Assembly: GCF_019399895.1 (NCBI RefSeq)
Contig: NC_091875.1
Span: forward strand, 1,054,001 to 1,118,000
Direction of reading: 5' to 3'
Length of the DNA stretch: 64,000 bases
Source of the DNA: Cardiocondyla obscurior
Taxonomy: Eukaryota; Arthropoda; Insecta; Hymenoptera; Formicidae
Below, piece by piece: positions 48,659 to 60,627 of this stretch. The notes below the pieces were generated by a model that was not told the DNA's origin, made no database searches, and saw only the letters and a list, made by a program, of their open reading frames with translations. Within the stretch, counting starts at the first letter, position 1. Each line of letters opens with the position of its first letter. A program made the position numbers and the translations under genes.

Positions 48659-50706
48659 TGATTTAATAACATTCTTTAATTTTTATTCAGTTTTTTTTTT
48701 TCTTTTTTTTTTATATATTAAAATCCGCAAAAAGAATCATTACGAATTAAAAACACAAGGATAAAGAATTACATTATTTATCCTGGTCTGGGAAATAACG
48801 ATCCACTCGAGTTTTCTTCGGTCTTTCCCTCGATACCTCGGAGCACCGTGACTTCCAGAAATATTTACCTTCTATCTTATGCCTCGGAGATTTACGGGGC
48901 CGAAAGCTTTTTTTATTCCCTCCTCACGTACGACTTGCCTCGTTAATTCAATTACTCTTCCCCGATCGTACGATCTCGCTTTACAATTCGCCGGGAAGTC
49001 ATTCGACGTGCCGCGCTCGGCTCGAAATCGGGAAAACCGCTCCTATAAATCGTATATTGAAGAAACGAGAATCGCGATAAAGTCGTCGATCGATCGCGGC
49101 TTCCTCGCGGAGGCATTTCGCACCAGAGAAGATCTCCCGGCAATTGTCCCGTGAGAAAGCAAAGTTCCGTTTTAAAAGTATGAATGAAAACTTTGCTCAG
49201 TCTAAAATAGGGATTTTTCTTAAAAAAAAAAAAAAAGAAAACAAAAAAAATAGCGTCGTTTATTATCAAAAATGTTCCACTAAAAGTATTCTTACATTTT
49301 GATTTTTAAAATCACAATCGTCAATATTATATTTGATAAATTTGACATTTTTATCAGAATAAAAGATAAACGCGTATTTTAACACCGGAACATTATTTCT
49401 TGGCGAACGAGTGTAATCAAGGTTAATGCCTCTCGCCGGGCTGAAAATGGCGAAACAAGATGCAAATAGATTTTCATAAACTCCGTCATTAAACGATGAA
49501 GTAAGAGAGCGCTCGAGTCTATTCCGTTCAACGTGATTCCCATAGAAACGATTATAGAGCCGTAAATTACTCCCAAGTGCCCTGAGGAACTTGCTCTTTA
49601 TACGCTACGTTAAATTGAAGACTCTTAATAGTGATGTAACGCCCGTGTTCGAGGTGGGTGCGCGCGTTATAATTAAAGAGGACGTACTATCCCGGCAATT
49701 ATCGTCCGGTACCGCTAAAGCGCACGACATCACGGCGATCGCATAAACCCGGAGCACGTCTTCCGACTGGCACGAAACAATTTTGCATAGTTTTGCACCT
49801 CGTAACTCACCCGTTTATGAATATTTCAGGACGTCTCCGCGGTCGATCGCGATTTCCGATTTCAAATTTACATACTTCACGCCCTTAAATAAATATCACA
49901 GCTAATTAAATGCGTCGCGCGATTTTTTTTATTCTTTATCCATAAATGATAGATGTTTGCGATCACTTTGTGCGATTAAAACGTGTGAAATTAAATTTTT
50001 CCTCGGCAAAGCTAATCTGAGAATTGACCAGTGAATTCGAGCAATTACAGAGCTACACGGGTGAAAATTATTGACGCGCGGATACATTCTAATTAATCGA
50101 TTTCGGGCATTCGATGGAGATAATTGGTACAGTCAAAATCGTCGAGCGTTAACCATATCGAGGCCCCTGCGTCGGTCCTTTCGACAGGACGGCCTACATT
50201 ATCGTGCGGCTTCTCGTCGTTCGTGTAGCTGGAAGGTAGTAGATGAAAATCCGGGCAGGGGGTCGGCTTTTCCCCAACTGCCTGTCCCACCCTCGTGTCC
50301 CGGGCACCCCTGCGAAACGCCCTTCAAAGCAGCCCCCGGGTTGCAAAAGTGTTGTCGTCGTTAAGATTCTGGAGGAATTCCCTCGCGAAATACGCGTACC
50401 TCGCCGGATGCTCTCGTGTGTCTTGTCACAGCTCGAAACATCTCCCTCTCGATCCTCGTTCCGACTCGCGCCCTCGCCCTTCCGAGTCGCGAATTGCGAA
50501 ACGTACTACCCGCGATTTGAAGGCACGTCGTTCGTTTCAACGTAAATCGGTCTGCACGTTTCATCCGTCGTGATTCATCGGCGTCTCGGCATATCGGTGA
50601 CATCGTACATATTCCAACTCTTCTCGAACAAGAGAGGGAACCTTGCGAAAGCAATTTCTAAATCGCTGGGTGTCGTATAGTCCGATGAAATTTTGTGGTT
50701 CAGCCA

Positions 50707-50729
50707 TTTTTTTTTTTTTTTTTTTTTTT
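50707..50729. repeat. Poly(T) tract, T23
   Basis: Uninterrupted T run at the edge of an AT-rich stretch. Confidence 0.85.
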
Positions 50730-52875
50730 GAATATTTAAATCAATATTATTTGCATATATAAAAACCCAGTAATTTGTACCGCTTTTAATTGAAAGTATT
50801 GTCGCACGTAGCACTCTCCGCGATGATACCGTTGTTCGATTTCGCCGTGCTTTCCGCCTCCGGTGAAATACAGTTTTTCTTCACGAAAGAATGTAGTCTC
50901 GGTCGTTGAAAAGGGAGGCCAGCCCATTGTCATAGGATTGTAAAGAGATCCCGTTTTCGATGGTATTGTCCGCGGAGAAATTCGAAACTTCGCTCGGCGG
51001 AATCAAGTTCTTAGAGTTTGTTCAGCAAAATGAAGGCGTAATTATTAAAACGAACCGCAGTCTTCGGCTCCCCTTTGATAAATCAAAAGGATAAGAGAGC
51101 ACCCAGGGTTTCCATTGAACCGAAACTCAACGAAAAACCTCGTTATAACGACGTCCTTACGTCTCGCTAGTATCTCTTTGGCGGTCTAATTGTTTTTTAT
51201 CGCGAGCTTGTTTACCGCGCCGCCCGCGCGTTCTCGGGACACGCGAAAATTTGCGAGGCAGCTATAAATCATACTTCGATGGAGCAAAGACTCGGCTAAT
51301 ACTGACAAACGACCGTCAAGGAAAAGTTTCTATGGGCGAACTTGCCGAAATCCCGATTGATCGCGAACTAAATGACGTGTGAGCAACCGGAGAATCGACA
51401 TAAACATGAAGAACGATTTGGGAATTGCGTAAGCACCGTGCCTCTTGGTCAGCTCCCACAGGTCCGACGATCAGGGGGATCGAGGAGCCGGCAGGATCTC
51501 GGTCGGTTTTTCGATTAATCCTTCGGGAGACGGGCCGCGGCCCTTCTGCATCCAATCGCCTTGCTCTCACCCGTCTTCCTTCCTTTCGTACCCTTTCTCG
51601 CTCCCTCTCTCTCCTTCCCCGTTCTTATAATTCTCATCACGAATAGACCGCGCGGCGAAACACACCGAGTTTTTATCCGCCGTGAGGATAACGAGCGAGC
51701 AAATTACGGTGATCGGCGTAATGATCGAAGAGCAGTGACTCCGTGACCGCCCAATGTAACGCGCGTGAATGCAGCCGGATGAAAAATAAGCCGGGAAGAC
51801 GCATCCTCGGGACAGTGACAGGCGTAAAAATAACGCGGTGAAAAGAACGATTATTTCTCCGTAACGAGGCGGTCGACATTAATTTTTTTTTTTTTTGAGA
51901 GAGGGAGAAGAGGGGAGAGTTTTTTAACAACGGTGAATCTTTTTTCCGTCCACACGTAGGCTTTCAACTTTCAAGCCATTAACAAAGCGCGATTCGCTTT
52001 TTGATTTTTTTTCCCCTTGCCGTTCGTGTGTTATTTTTCATATATGTGCTTTATCATTTAATTAAATTGTTTATTTGTACGCATCTTTTATTTTTCCGAT
52101 CGATGAACAACTGAGAGGGACGCGAAACGCGAAGCCACGTACTTTTTCCACGCATTGGTGTATGGATAATTCGTATCGCGTCGAATAATTAATTGCCTTT
52201 CAGCGTCGTTTATTGGTGTAATGCCCGACGCCGCCGGGCTCGGCTGGAGGTGCGATCGTTCGTTTAGAAATTTACGATACCTAACCGGATACGTCCGCGT
52301 TCAATAATCGAACGTAATGTCTCGTGAATTTTCGTGGCTCGTTACGCGCGCTCACGGGAATTACAAAGCGAGCGGGCTGACGTGTGTCGTAAACGAAAGG
52401 CATCTGCGAGAAGGCGATGATGAAAATCATAGGTTTTAAAAAGTTCCTCGCCCGAGCGAGCCGTGTGCCGTTGAAGGAGATTTGTAAATTTACGACCCAA
52501 CGTGACGGGTACTTACGGACACTCGTAACAGCCGCACGAGCGTCCGATTTGTTAGTTATTAGAACACGCGCGGAAATATAATTTGCGATAATATTCCGGG
52601 GACGAGAGCCCCCCGGCGGCCGCTCTTCAAGCGCACCGTATACTTTTCCGCGAAATTTCAGCCTGATTCCCGGGATCGCCCGGCGAGGTCCGTCATGAAA
52701 GTCGAAACGACAGCGGGAGAGATTCGAGACTCCTGACAGCACGTCCGTTAATTACAGCGCGAGGAGAGAACCCCTCTCGTCCCCTTGGGATTCTTGTTAC
52801 CGCCAGTTACCCGATCCGTAGGTGAAACCGGCGTTCCTCGTCGTGCCGCGATCACGACCTGCGGTATGAAGCAAG

Positions 52876-52903
52876 TGAGAAAGAGAAAGAGAGAGAGAGA
52901 GAA
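52876..52903 (+). repeat. (GA)n microsatellite
   Basis: GA dinucleotides with GAAA interruptions. Confidence 0.8.
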
Positions 52904-55019
52904 ACTCTCGGTGGAAGCAAGACGGCGGATGGATCACGGAAGTAACAATGAAAGGCAGATTTACGAAGGAGGCATGAAGCGGAGCCGCGTGGAAGCAACA
53001 TACGCGTAGAAAGCTAGCCGAGTAATTGAAATGCGACCGACGTGACAATGTGGTCGTTAAAAAAAAAGAAAAAAAAATTTACGCGGGGTAATCCCGGGTC
53101 GCGGAAACAAAGAAGCCGCAGTGAATTCGCGAGATTTACGAGCGCTCGATAATTCCTCAAATTTGTATTATGATCCCGATGGTCGGAGCAACGAAATATC
53201 TGCATCGCACGTTCGATAGACGATAATCCGCTCGCCCTAAAATCCCATACGTCATCCACGGATTCCCCGCGTTAGGAATCCCCGATAAAACCCACGCGGT
53301 GATCCCGCGGCGAAGGAGATAAGGGCGGTATCCTCGAGATCAAATTTCTTTCAGCACGTGCTCTCTCCTCCGTCGACGGTCACTTATAAATCAACGAGAC
53401 GGCGATTTCCCGCAGAACTCTCGCATCGTTCCCGCGGCTAATGACAAATCTACATAAAGATACGACCTAAGCGAGCGATTTATTCGCTCATTTCTCTCTA
53501 TCTCTCTGTTTCACTCAAGAGCGCTAAGGAGAAAACAAACCTCGATTTGCCTCGCCATTAATTCGGCGCAAATCGGTTGCAGTAACGCGGAGATTCGATC
53601 GATTTCGCGTATAAAAGTATCAATTCACTGACGAAGTCAGAACGCAAGAACGGGCCGTGTTGAATTAAAAATTAAAAAAAAAAGGAAAAAAAAGTTCCAA
53701 AAAGAGCTGACCGCTGGAAAGGCTGAGGAAACGATGGTAGCGAGGCGTGCCTCCTTTTAACGCAGATCTTCGATCAGCGAGCATGGAAACAAGAGTAAAT
53801 TCAATTACACCCCCGGATTCAATATTGCTCGGCTCGTCCGCTCTCGTGGAGAGGGTAGCGCTAGCGGCAAACACCCTATAAACAAGGGGAGATTCTATAC
53901 GCGCTCAAGTCTCCTCGAGAGGAAGACGGAGTGAGTGGGCGCGCGTGTACATGCGCGAGGGGCGAGAGGGAGGACAAGAAGGATACCGAGGGTTAAAGAT
54001 ACGAGGGTGAGAAGAGAATACGACGGGGGTGAAACGAGTCGGGGGAGGAGGCGGGAGACGGACGAAGAAGAGACGTGGAAAAGGACGGACGGGCCCGGAT
54101 CGATCCCGACCGACTGCACGTCTCGCGTCGCGACGGCGTATAAGTATCGCGAGCACGCGCGATGGTGGAAAAGAGAGGCGAAAGATTGATAGACGCATGG
54201 ATACGCGATATATCTATCGCGAAGTTCTCGAAAGACAGAAACGCGTATTTAATCTGGGACTATCATAAATCACGCAGTATTCAAGTAGCATATCGGCAAT
54301 CAGTATATCCGCGCCTTTCAAATAAGCACCTGCGTGCCGCAGGGATTTGGCAGTGAAAATAAGTGAAATTGCCCGGGAAATTTTTGACTCGAAGTGTTAT
54401 TGTCGCTGAAGAGTGAAGTAAAGAAAACTGAAAAAAAAAAATTCTCAATCTTGAAGATATTTTATTATTTATTTTTTAATATTATTTCTTTATTTTTATA
54501 AAATTAATATTGATTTTAAATGTTGACTGTTGTTTATAACTGGATTCCCAATCGACGCCTGATTTGTGAGTAAAAAGAAAAAAATTGATATCCATTAATC
54601 AGCTCGTCGTAGATAACTATTTATCGGGAAATGACGTATCCGACGCATCCGTCGTAATGAAATGAGCAAAAGTCACCCTCCTTTTTCAACTTGGTGAATA
54701 AGAGATGAGAAAAGGGTACTTGCACAAAGTAACTAATCCTCGTGTCGCAGAGAAGCTTACAAAAGATTCTCTCTCGCGAGCGAAGGGAAGACGGAAGGAG
54801 GGCTAGCGTTAGCTCCAGACTTCGAGTCGTCTTCATAATGCATCGCTATTCCCGCACTCAAACCCCGAACTTTTCTCCATCCCGTGCCTCGAGCAGCCTT
54901 GCCCACAAGTACTCGGATTTGAGAAATACAACCGTAAACGTTCCAAAATGTGAAACAATATCCCGTTGCCAGAAATTACATTTTGCAGTAAATTTAATAA
55001 GTCTCTTCATTAAGTCTAC

Positions 55020-55026
55020 AAAAAAG

Positions 55027-55057
<31 letters not shown>

Positions 55058-55059
55058 AA
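55020..55059 (+). repeat. A-rich tract followed by (GA)n microsatellite
   Basis: A runs from 55020 pass into about twelve GA units from 55035. Confidence 0.85.
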
Positions 55060-56048
55060 TATTCAACGAGATCGAGCCACTCTTTCGCGCGTTTCAACAC
55101 CGGTGGGCAAATAACGGCGCAGAAAGCACTTTGTAATAAACCCGTGGATGGCGATTACGATCTCTCGTACAAAGGGAATTACGGGATTACGACAGGGCGG
55201 CGCGTGCGGGATATAAAAAACGCATTGGGCGCGAGGGGAGGCATGTTGCGAAACGTGTAACCCGTTAAAATTGCACGCGCCAGAGCGCCGTTGCGTACGC
55301 CGGACCGCGATCGGTCCATCGAGACGCCATATGGGCTGTAAACCACTTTCGACGGCTGGAAAAAGCTGCATCGGTGCCTTGTTAGCGAATAATGACGGCG
55401 CGATATTACGAACGCAGCCGGACGTGTCACGCGGGGCGTCAGGGTAACGGCTTGCGATCTCTCGCAAGCGAATAACGAACGGGCCCGTTTACAGCGACGT
55501 CGTCGCGCGATATGCATCGCGGGTAGCTGTGGTCCACGTCGCAGTCGCAAGTTGCGCCATTCGAGTTCGACAGCGTGTCGTCGTCTTTCGCCGTTTCGTT
55601 TTATCGAACCGCGCCGGACTTCAATTTACGAAGACGACTCTCGACGAAATAAGATCGCAAGGAAGATGTGACGCTGATTAAACTAGGATTATTCGTGTGA
55701 ATTTTTAATACACGGCTTAAAAGATTTTTTTTTGCCAATAACGAGGATTCAAAATAAAAAAACATAAAATAATATAAAAATAATATCCTTTATTTGTCGG
55801 ATTTAAGTAGAATTACATTTGGCAATCGCCACTCGAGGCCTTCGCTACTCGCTCACTTCCATTTACCGCGTAATATGTATTATATACCGGTGAGGGAGAC
55901 GACCAGAGAGACTGGATTTGGGTTTGAGGCAGATGGTACGTCGAGAGACCGACTCGGGGGATGACCGTTCTCGCTCGGATACTCTGGGCAAAAATAATTA
56001 CAATATTAATTACAAAATAAAAATGTTTAAAGGTACTAAAAAAAAAAA

Positions 56049-56065
56049 ACACACACACACACACA
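56049..56065. repeat. (CA)n microsatellite
   Basis: Eight CA units directly after an A-rich run. Confidence 0.8.
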
Positions 56066-58330
56066 ATAAACAATTAATAATTTTTAACATTTTAATAAAA
56101 AATAAAATTTTTTAAGTCCTAGACAGTTTGAAAAAAAATTTCAAAGCTACAAAAATGAAAAGAGAGCAAGAGAAATAAAAACTCCTTTCCTAAAACACAA
56201 TTCTGCTGATAATGGACAGTGTTAAACGTAATAAAAAGGAATGGTACTCACGGTAACGTTAAACATGATGGGAACGGCAAAGGGCCGAGGTGAGAAGGGA
56301 ACGGAGACGCAGTTGGGGTGGGCTTCATTTCCTGCGCGGCAGAATTACGAATGAGGACAGATAAATTAGCGGCGCGATCGTAAAGGATGACGCGCGATTT
56401 CCTGGCTACGGCCGATCGAGGCGAGCCAGCCGTTCACCGGCGACAAGCCGAGTGAAACACTGTTGCCAATAAAAGTCGTCTTCCGGTCGCGTAACGCTGC
56501 GGAGAATCGTATGTAGAGTCCGAATGAAGAATAGCCCGGCGGGAAGTGGCCCGGTAAGGACACCGTTTCGCTAGGGCGAAAACCAATATAAGCTACTCCA
56601 TAGGTCAACCTCTAAACCCTACGGAAAGGGGACGCGGGCGCGACGTATGTCCCCGGGTTCTCGTAAAATATAGTGGCCCGTAGGAATGCCCGAAACGATA
56701 AACGCGGGCACCGCCATTCCGGAGGACCGAAATGCTACGCGAGCATTTACGTAGAATCGCCAGCGAGGCGATTGTGAGCTTTCTCGGCAGCGGCATTTCT
56801 AAATAAAAGCCGTCGTCAAATGTCTCTCGGCTGTAAAATCTCATTTATTAAATTTTTACTCGTCCCCGTTATTCCATTCGCGAAATTATAATCCGTCGAA
56901 TACATTCGCAAAGCTGATCGAGTCGCGAGGAAAGGAAATGCTTTTTGAAAAACAGCGTGATAAAGTAGAATCAAATAAAGGATAAATTTTCATAACGGGA
57001 TGCAGTGTTTCGTAATCATTTTCTGGCAGGCTTCGTAGATGAGAAGGGAAACCGTCTTCGGATAAACACGCGTAAATTCTCCTCGGGACATCGCGCGATA
57101 TCGCGGTGTGGTTGTTGTAACGTCGCGGGGACCCTCCCGATAGTGCTATCTATCGATTGTACGTGCTAAAACTGTCAGCGAATCCCTCGTCCCTACCACG
57201 CGGTCAGAATATCACGGCGTAGGATCCTAGTTCCTTAGAAGCTGTCGTTTTATAGCGGTAGCCCGCATGGGGTCAAGGTAGCGGCGACATTTCTTCGGGG
57301 ACGCTGTGCCATCGCTCGTGCCGTCGATCCTTATCCTTAGGTTCATCTGTGGGCTCTCTCGAAAGCGTGCGATAAGCGTCGACCGGCGATTTAGGATGTT
57401 GAAAAATGCCGCGGGTGAATCGAGCACACGCTGCGAGATCATATTTCTTAAACGCGTCTCTCAACTACGAGGGAACAACAAATACTTGGTAGAAATTAAT
57501 AAGCAAACCGAATCGCGTCACTAATTTAATTAAATAAATCGTGTACGACAAAGTATTATTGTACGTTTATCGCGAATGGATCATAAAGAGGCGCGCTCGC
57601 TGGCAGCGTGCCACCCGATCCGTCTCGCAATACGGAAACTGTGCGCGCAGCGTGCGAAGAATCAACAATGCAACAGATCTTTATTTTTACGCGACCGACT
57701 TCAAGGTCTTTTTCACCGCCTCGTTTATACCGAAGGCGATCGTCAAAGTTAGCCGAGCGTTTATTCCAATGAACACATTACTTCCGGAAGACTAGTTTCG
57801 TTGACTTCAAAATTAGAGCCTCCTCTGAAACCTCTTCTCGAACGTTGCGTGCTTTGAGTATTTGAATTTGATTTTTAAAAGATGTTCATTTCTCGTGATA
57901 TCTCCCTGGAACTTGATGGGTTTTTAACTCAACATCTTTCAGTTTATGCTGTGATTAAATTGCAACCGACTCGCCGCGTGCAACGCCGTTTTCCGCCAAT
58001 GTTAATGTCACCACGCGAGTATCAAGTGCGCTTTTAATTTCGTGGCTCCGAGGCACGCGGGTAAGAAGCATAATCCAACGTAATTAGAGCTAGGGCAATG
58101 AACGGCATCGTGGGGGCTCGAGCTCATTAAAAACGGCGCTATCGGCGGATCCTTAATGCCGCGCAGATATCAAGGGAGTCGTTGGTGACCCCCGCGTCTC
58201 GTCTCTCTCGAGTTTCGCGTCCCTCGATCTTTCCGCTCCCATTTCTTCGTTCCCCTCGACGGAGGCTTTCAGCGCAGCGTCTGCCATTCCACGCGTAATA
58301 ACCGCTAATAATTTTCTCGGGCTACGTTGA

Positions 58331-58346
58331 GCGCCACCAGCGGGGG
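58331..58346 (+). promoter_or_regulatory. CTCF-like motif, left arm
   Basis: gcgccaccagcggggg. Positions 58334-58347 fit the vertebrate CTCF core CCASYAGRKGGCRS at 12 of 14 positions by my count. The reverse strand, ctggtggcgc, fits the Drosophila CTCF core YAGRDGGCGC at 9 of 10. It is followed at once by ggcgcg. The motif reading is a consensus comparison by eye; binding is inference. Confidence 0.35.
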
Positions 58347-58374
58347 CGCGGCTGGACGCCGCTGACGGGAGGGG

Positions 58375-58411
58375 TATAAATCCAAGCAAGGGTGCCTGCG
58401 TTGCCTCATTC
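58375..58411 (+). promoter_or_regulatory. Candidate core promoter: TATA box plus initiator
   Basis: TATAAA at 58375-58380 lies in a GC-rich context (ggggtataaatcc). An exact match to the arthropod initiator TCAKTY (tcattc) is at 58406-58411. The distance from the TATA T to the initiator A (58408) is 33 bp, near the usual spacing. A C6-agc-G6 hairpin follows at 58413-58427. No downstream ORF starting at a good ATG was recognised, so any transcript would be non-coding or spliced. Confidence 0.3.
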
Positions 58412-58461
58412 ACCCCCCAGCGGGGGGCCCAAAATCTACCGAATACAGCGACACCGCGAGT

Positions 58462-58475
58462 CCTCGCTGGTGGCC
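58462..58475 (-). promoter_or_regulatory. CTCF-like motif, right (inverted) arm
   Basis: cctcgctggtggcc is the reverse complement of ggccaccagcgagg and shares gccaccagcg with the left arm at 58333-58342. It is the inverted partner across the TATA/initiator, but a weaker CTCF match. Confidence 0.3.
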
Positions 58476-58610
58476 TCGATATCGAACGAGAGTATTTAAT
58501 GCGTCGAGTAATCATACACGCTCACGCGTTTTAAACTAATAAAGAAAATAATTAATATTTCATAAATAAAACAAATCGCGCGATGCAATATTATTAATAC
58601 AAGTTTTAAA

Positions 58611-58653
58611 TTTTTCTTTCTTTCTCTTTTTTTTTTTCTTTTTTTCTTTTTTT
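58611..58653. repeat. T-rich pyrimidine tract
   Basis: TTTC and T-run low-complexity sequence; the minus-strand Lys/Arg-rich frame through it is an artefact. Confidence 0.7.
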
Positions 58654-59057
58654 CGTGTGGGAAGAAATATTTTTTACGCACATCTGAAGGCCGGATCTCT
58701 CAAGGTAGTGTGATACTCGCCGAGAAGCGGCCATACCTACTAAAACTCCGCCACGTGCATTACATTCACAGGACAAGTATCAGAAGTGAGCAGGACATCT
58801 AAGGAAGATTAAATTTTCTGAGTCGCGAGAATAAATAGCGACAATTTTGGTAACGGTATCGGGCTTCCATTTTCTTAGCGAGGGTATTAAATTCGGAGGA
58901 CTTAATACTCGAGCCCGCCGGGAAAGACCGAAATTCTACACGCCGTGGAACGTTCGTAATCACGCGAATCAACTTCGACGCCGGTGAATTCGACGACTTA
59001 GGTGCCGCTCGTTAATCACGCCGATTAGAGGCGCGCCCGTAACTTCGATCGACGAGA

Positions 59058-59195
59058 GCTCTCTTTGATGTCGTATCCGGTGAGCTTGAGAGTCCCGCCA
59101 TATGGCTGATCGAAGCCGTACAGCATTAACGGGGCTTGGCTTCCACCAAAGAGATCATTCGAGCGGGCATAGATCCGCTTCGAGATAATACTCAT
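59058..59195 (-). CDS. Weak candidate exon, protein-like 46-codon stretch
   Basis: On the minus strand, the ATG at 59195 opens a stretch unlike the Arg-rich frames elsewhere. It includes YARSNDLFGGSQAPL and, a little further on, YGFDQPYGGTLKLTGYDI, with balanced amino-acid use and mostly C/G third positions. The frame continues into Arg-rich sequence and stops at 59025, so if real the exon would end near 59058. I could not find a strong acceptor or a GT donor at the right place, and I recognise no family. It may be one exon of an unseen gene, a fragment of an old mobile element, or chance. Confidence 0.2.
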
Positions 59196-59656
59196 TCGCG
59201 AATCAGTGATAAGTGACGATAGAAGGCAATTTCTCGATGTTATCGCGAGTCGATCATTCTTTCGGTACATCTAATATACCTTTGAGTGTGAGATTTCAAG
59301 CGGAGATAACGGACATGTCGTGTATTAAAACGAGAATGCAAAATGCATGAAGCGCGCAATTTTCCGTAGCTCCGATCTGAAGACGAACGTGATGTTAATA
59401 AGACGTATAATTGCAAGGTAGATGATCCGCGTATTATATCTCGTAACACGAGAAACATAATAAGTTTTCTATATAAATCATACGTGACGACAATCGCGTC
59501 AGATTCTTTCCTCATTCCCTGCAAAAGCTAAGCCGCGTTCGAGGGATGACTCGCGGAGGGTTTCCTTCCCTTTTGAAGAGCTCCGGGATTTCTGGAAAGT
59601 AGAAGAGGAGCCCCTCGGATTTGGGAATGTCCAGCCAGGGGGTGGACCGCGGCAAA

Positions 59657-59689
59657 GGGGGGGGGGAGGGAGAGGGGACGGGAATGGGG
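59657..59689 (+). other. G-quadruplex-type cluster, five G runs
   Basis: Runs of G10, G3, G4, G3 and G4 are separated by 1-3 nt linkers, easily satisfying G3+N1-7. This is the strongest such motif in the window. The minus strand is the C-rich i-motif partner. Confidence 0.7.
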
Positions 59690-60601
59690 CGACGAGATTA
59701 TTGTTCGAGGCCGCGGAAACGCGAGAGAGGCGCCGGGTGCAAGTCGCAAGACGCGCGGAATAAGGAGCGCCCGGCTGATTAACAGGGTCTTATCGTCTTC
59801 CAACTGGCAAAGCTCCAATAATCACCTCGAAGCCCCACCAGTTAATCTCGAACTAATTCTCGGTGTGACAGTGCCGCCACTCCTGCCACCCCGCAAAGTT
59901 CTTCGCAGCCCTCCTCGCCTCTCGGCTAGAGAGTTTCACATTCTTCGACCGCGTTTCTTCCTCCTTTCCCCCCCATCCCTCTCTCTTCTTTTCTCCTTTC
60001 CGTGTGGCCAAGATATTTAATTCCTCGCCTTCGTTTGCATTTAATTTGAATTTTTTTCGATCGCTCGCTAAAAACCGAGACAACATTCCAAATTCGTCCC
60101 TCGCTTCGGGGTCGAAACTGCTTCTCCGATCCCTCTGCCGCTGTTTTCGCGATACACTTGGAAAAGGGAACGTTAGTATATTTGCGTTGCAGATGGCTCC
60201 AAACGGAGCCCATATTTCCTCTTTAAGGAGATCGTGGGACGCGAGAGCGCAGGAGGAGATATTAACTCGAAAATTACTTGCCGATTACGGTAGGGGTATT
60301 CGAGACTCCGCTCTTAATTTGAACACATGCGAGGCTCATAAAAAGTCAGGTTTCCAAAGAAAAAGCGACAAAATCCGAGGTTAATAATACAGCTAATAAT
60401 ATAGCTAATAACATAGCGGAAAATACGTAATAAGATAGAAGGAAGAAATAGGAAAAAGTGCGTCGCCCGCATCATAGTATCTTAACGACGGCTTGCTGTA
60501 ACCATAATTCCAGACCACGTAACGGTCGTTATTTGTCCTCACATAATGCGGCAATATAATCCAGAGAACCGGGCCCCTCGCGATCGCGATTAGATGGACG
60601 T

Positions 60602-60627
60602 GTGCGACCCGCTCGCGCGGGTCGCAC
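60602..60627. repeat. Perfect 11-bp GC-rich hairpin, 4-nt loop
   Basis: gtgcgacccgc and gcgggtcgcac are exact reverse complements around tcgc. No T-run follows. Confidence 0.7.

Larger units (their letters stand above)
46266..50706. other. Non-coding DNA, no gene recognised
   Basis: Contains an A22 run (46426-46447), a 20-bp direct repeat (46354-46373 and 46810-46830), a CACACATA tract (47768-47794), a T18 run (48069-48086), a hairpin at 48636-48658 and A-rich sequence at 49219-49249. Open frames are below 110 codons apart from one 135-codon minus frame that merely crosses the A22 run and the tRNA-like fragment. Confidence 0.55.
50730..58330. other. Non-coding DNA, no gene recognised
   Basis: Contains GA microsatellites (52876-52903 and 55020-55059), a CA microsatellite (56049-56065), AT-rich valleys (54420-54600, 55690-55810 and 56030-56160) and a purine-rich plus-strand stretch at 53920-54080. 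The 172-codon plus frame at 54742-55260 runs through the GA tract and has no motif; the 153-codon minus frame at 52281-52742 is random-looking. Confidence 0.55.

Noticed and set aside
57786..57805. ggaagactag, shared with the start of miR-7
   Set aside because: Only the first ten bases match, the remainder diverges, and no hairpin surrounds it.
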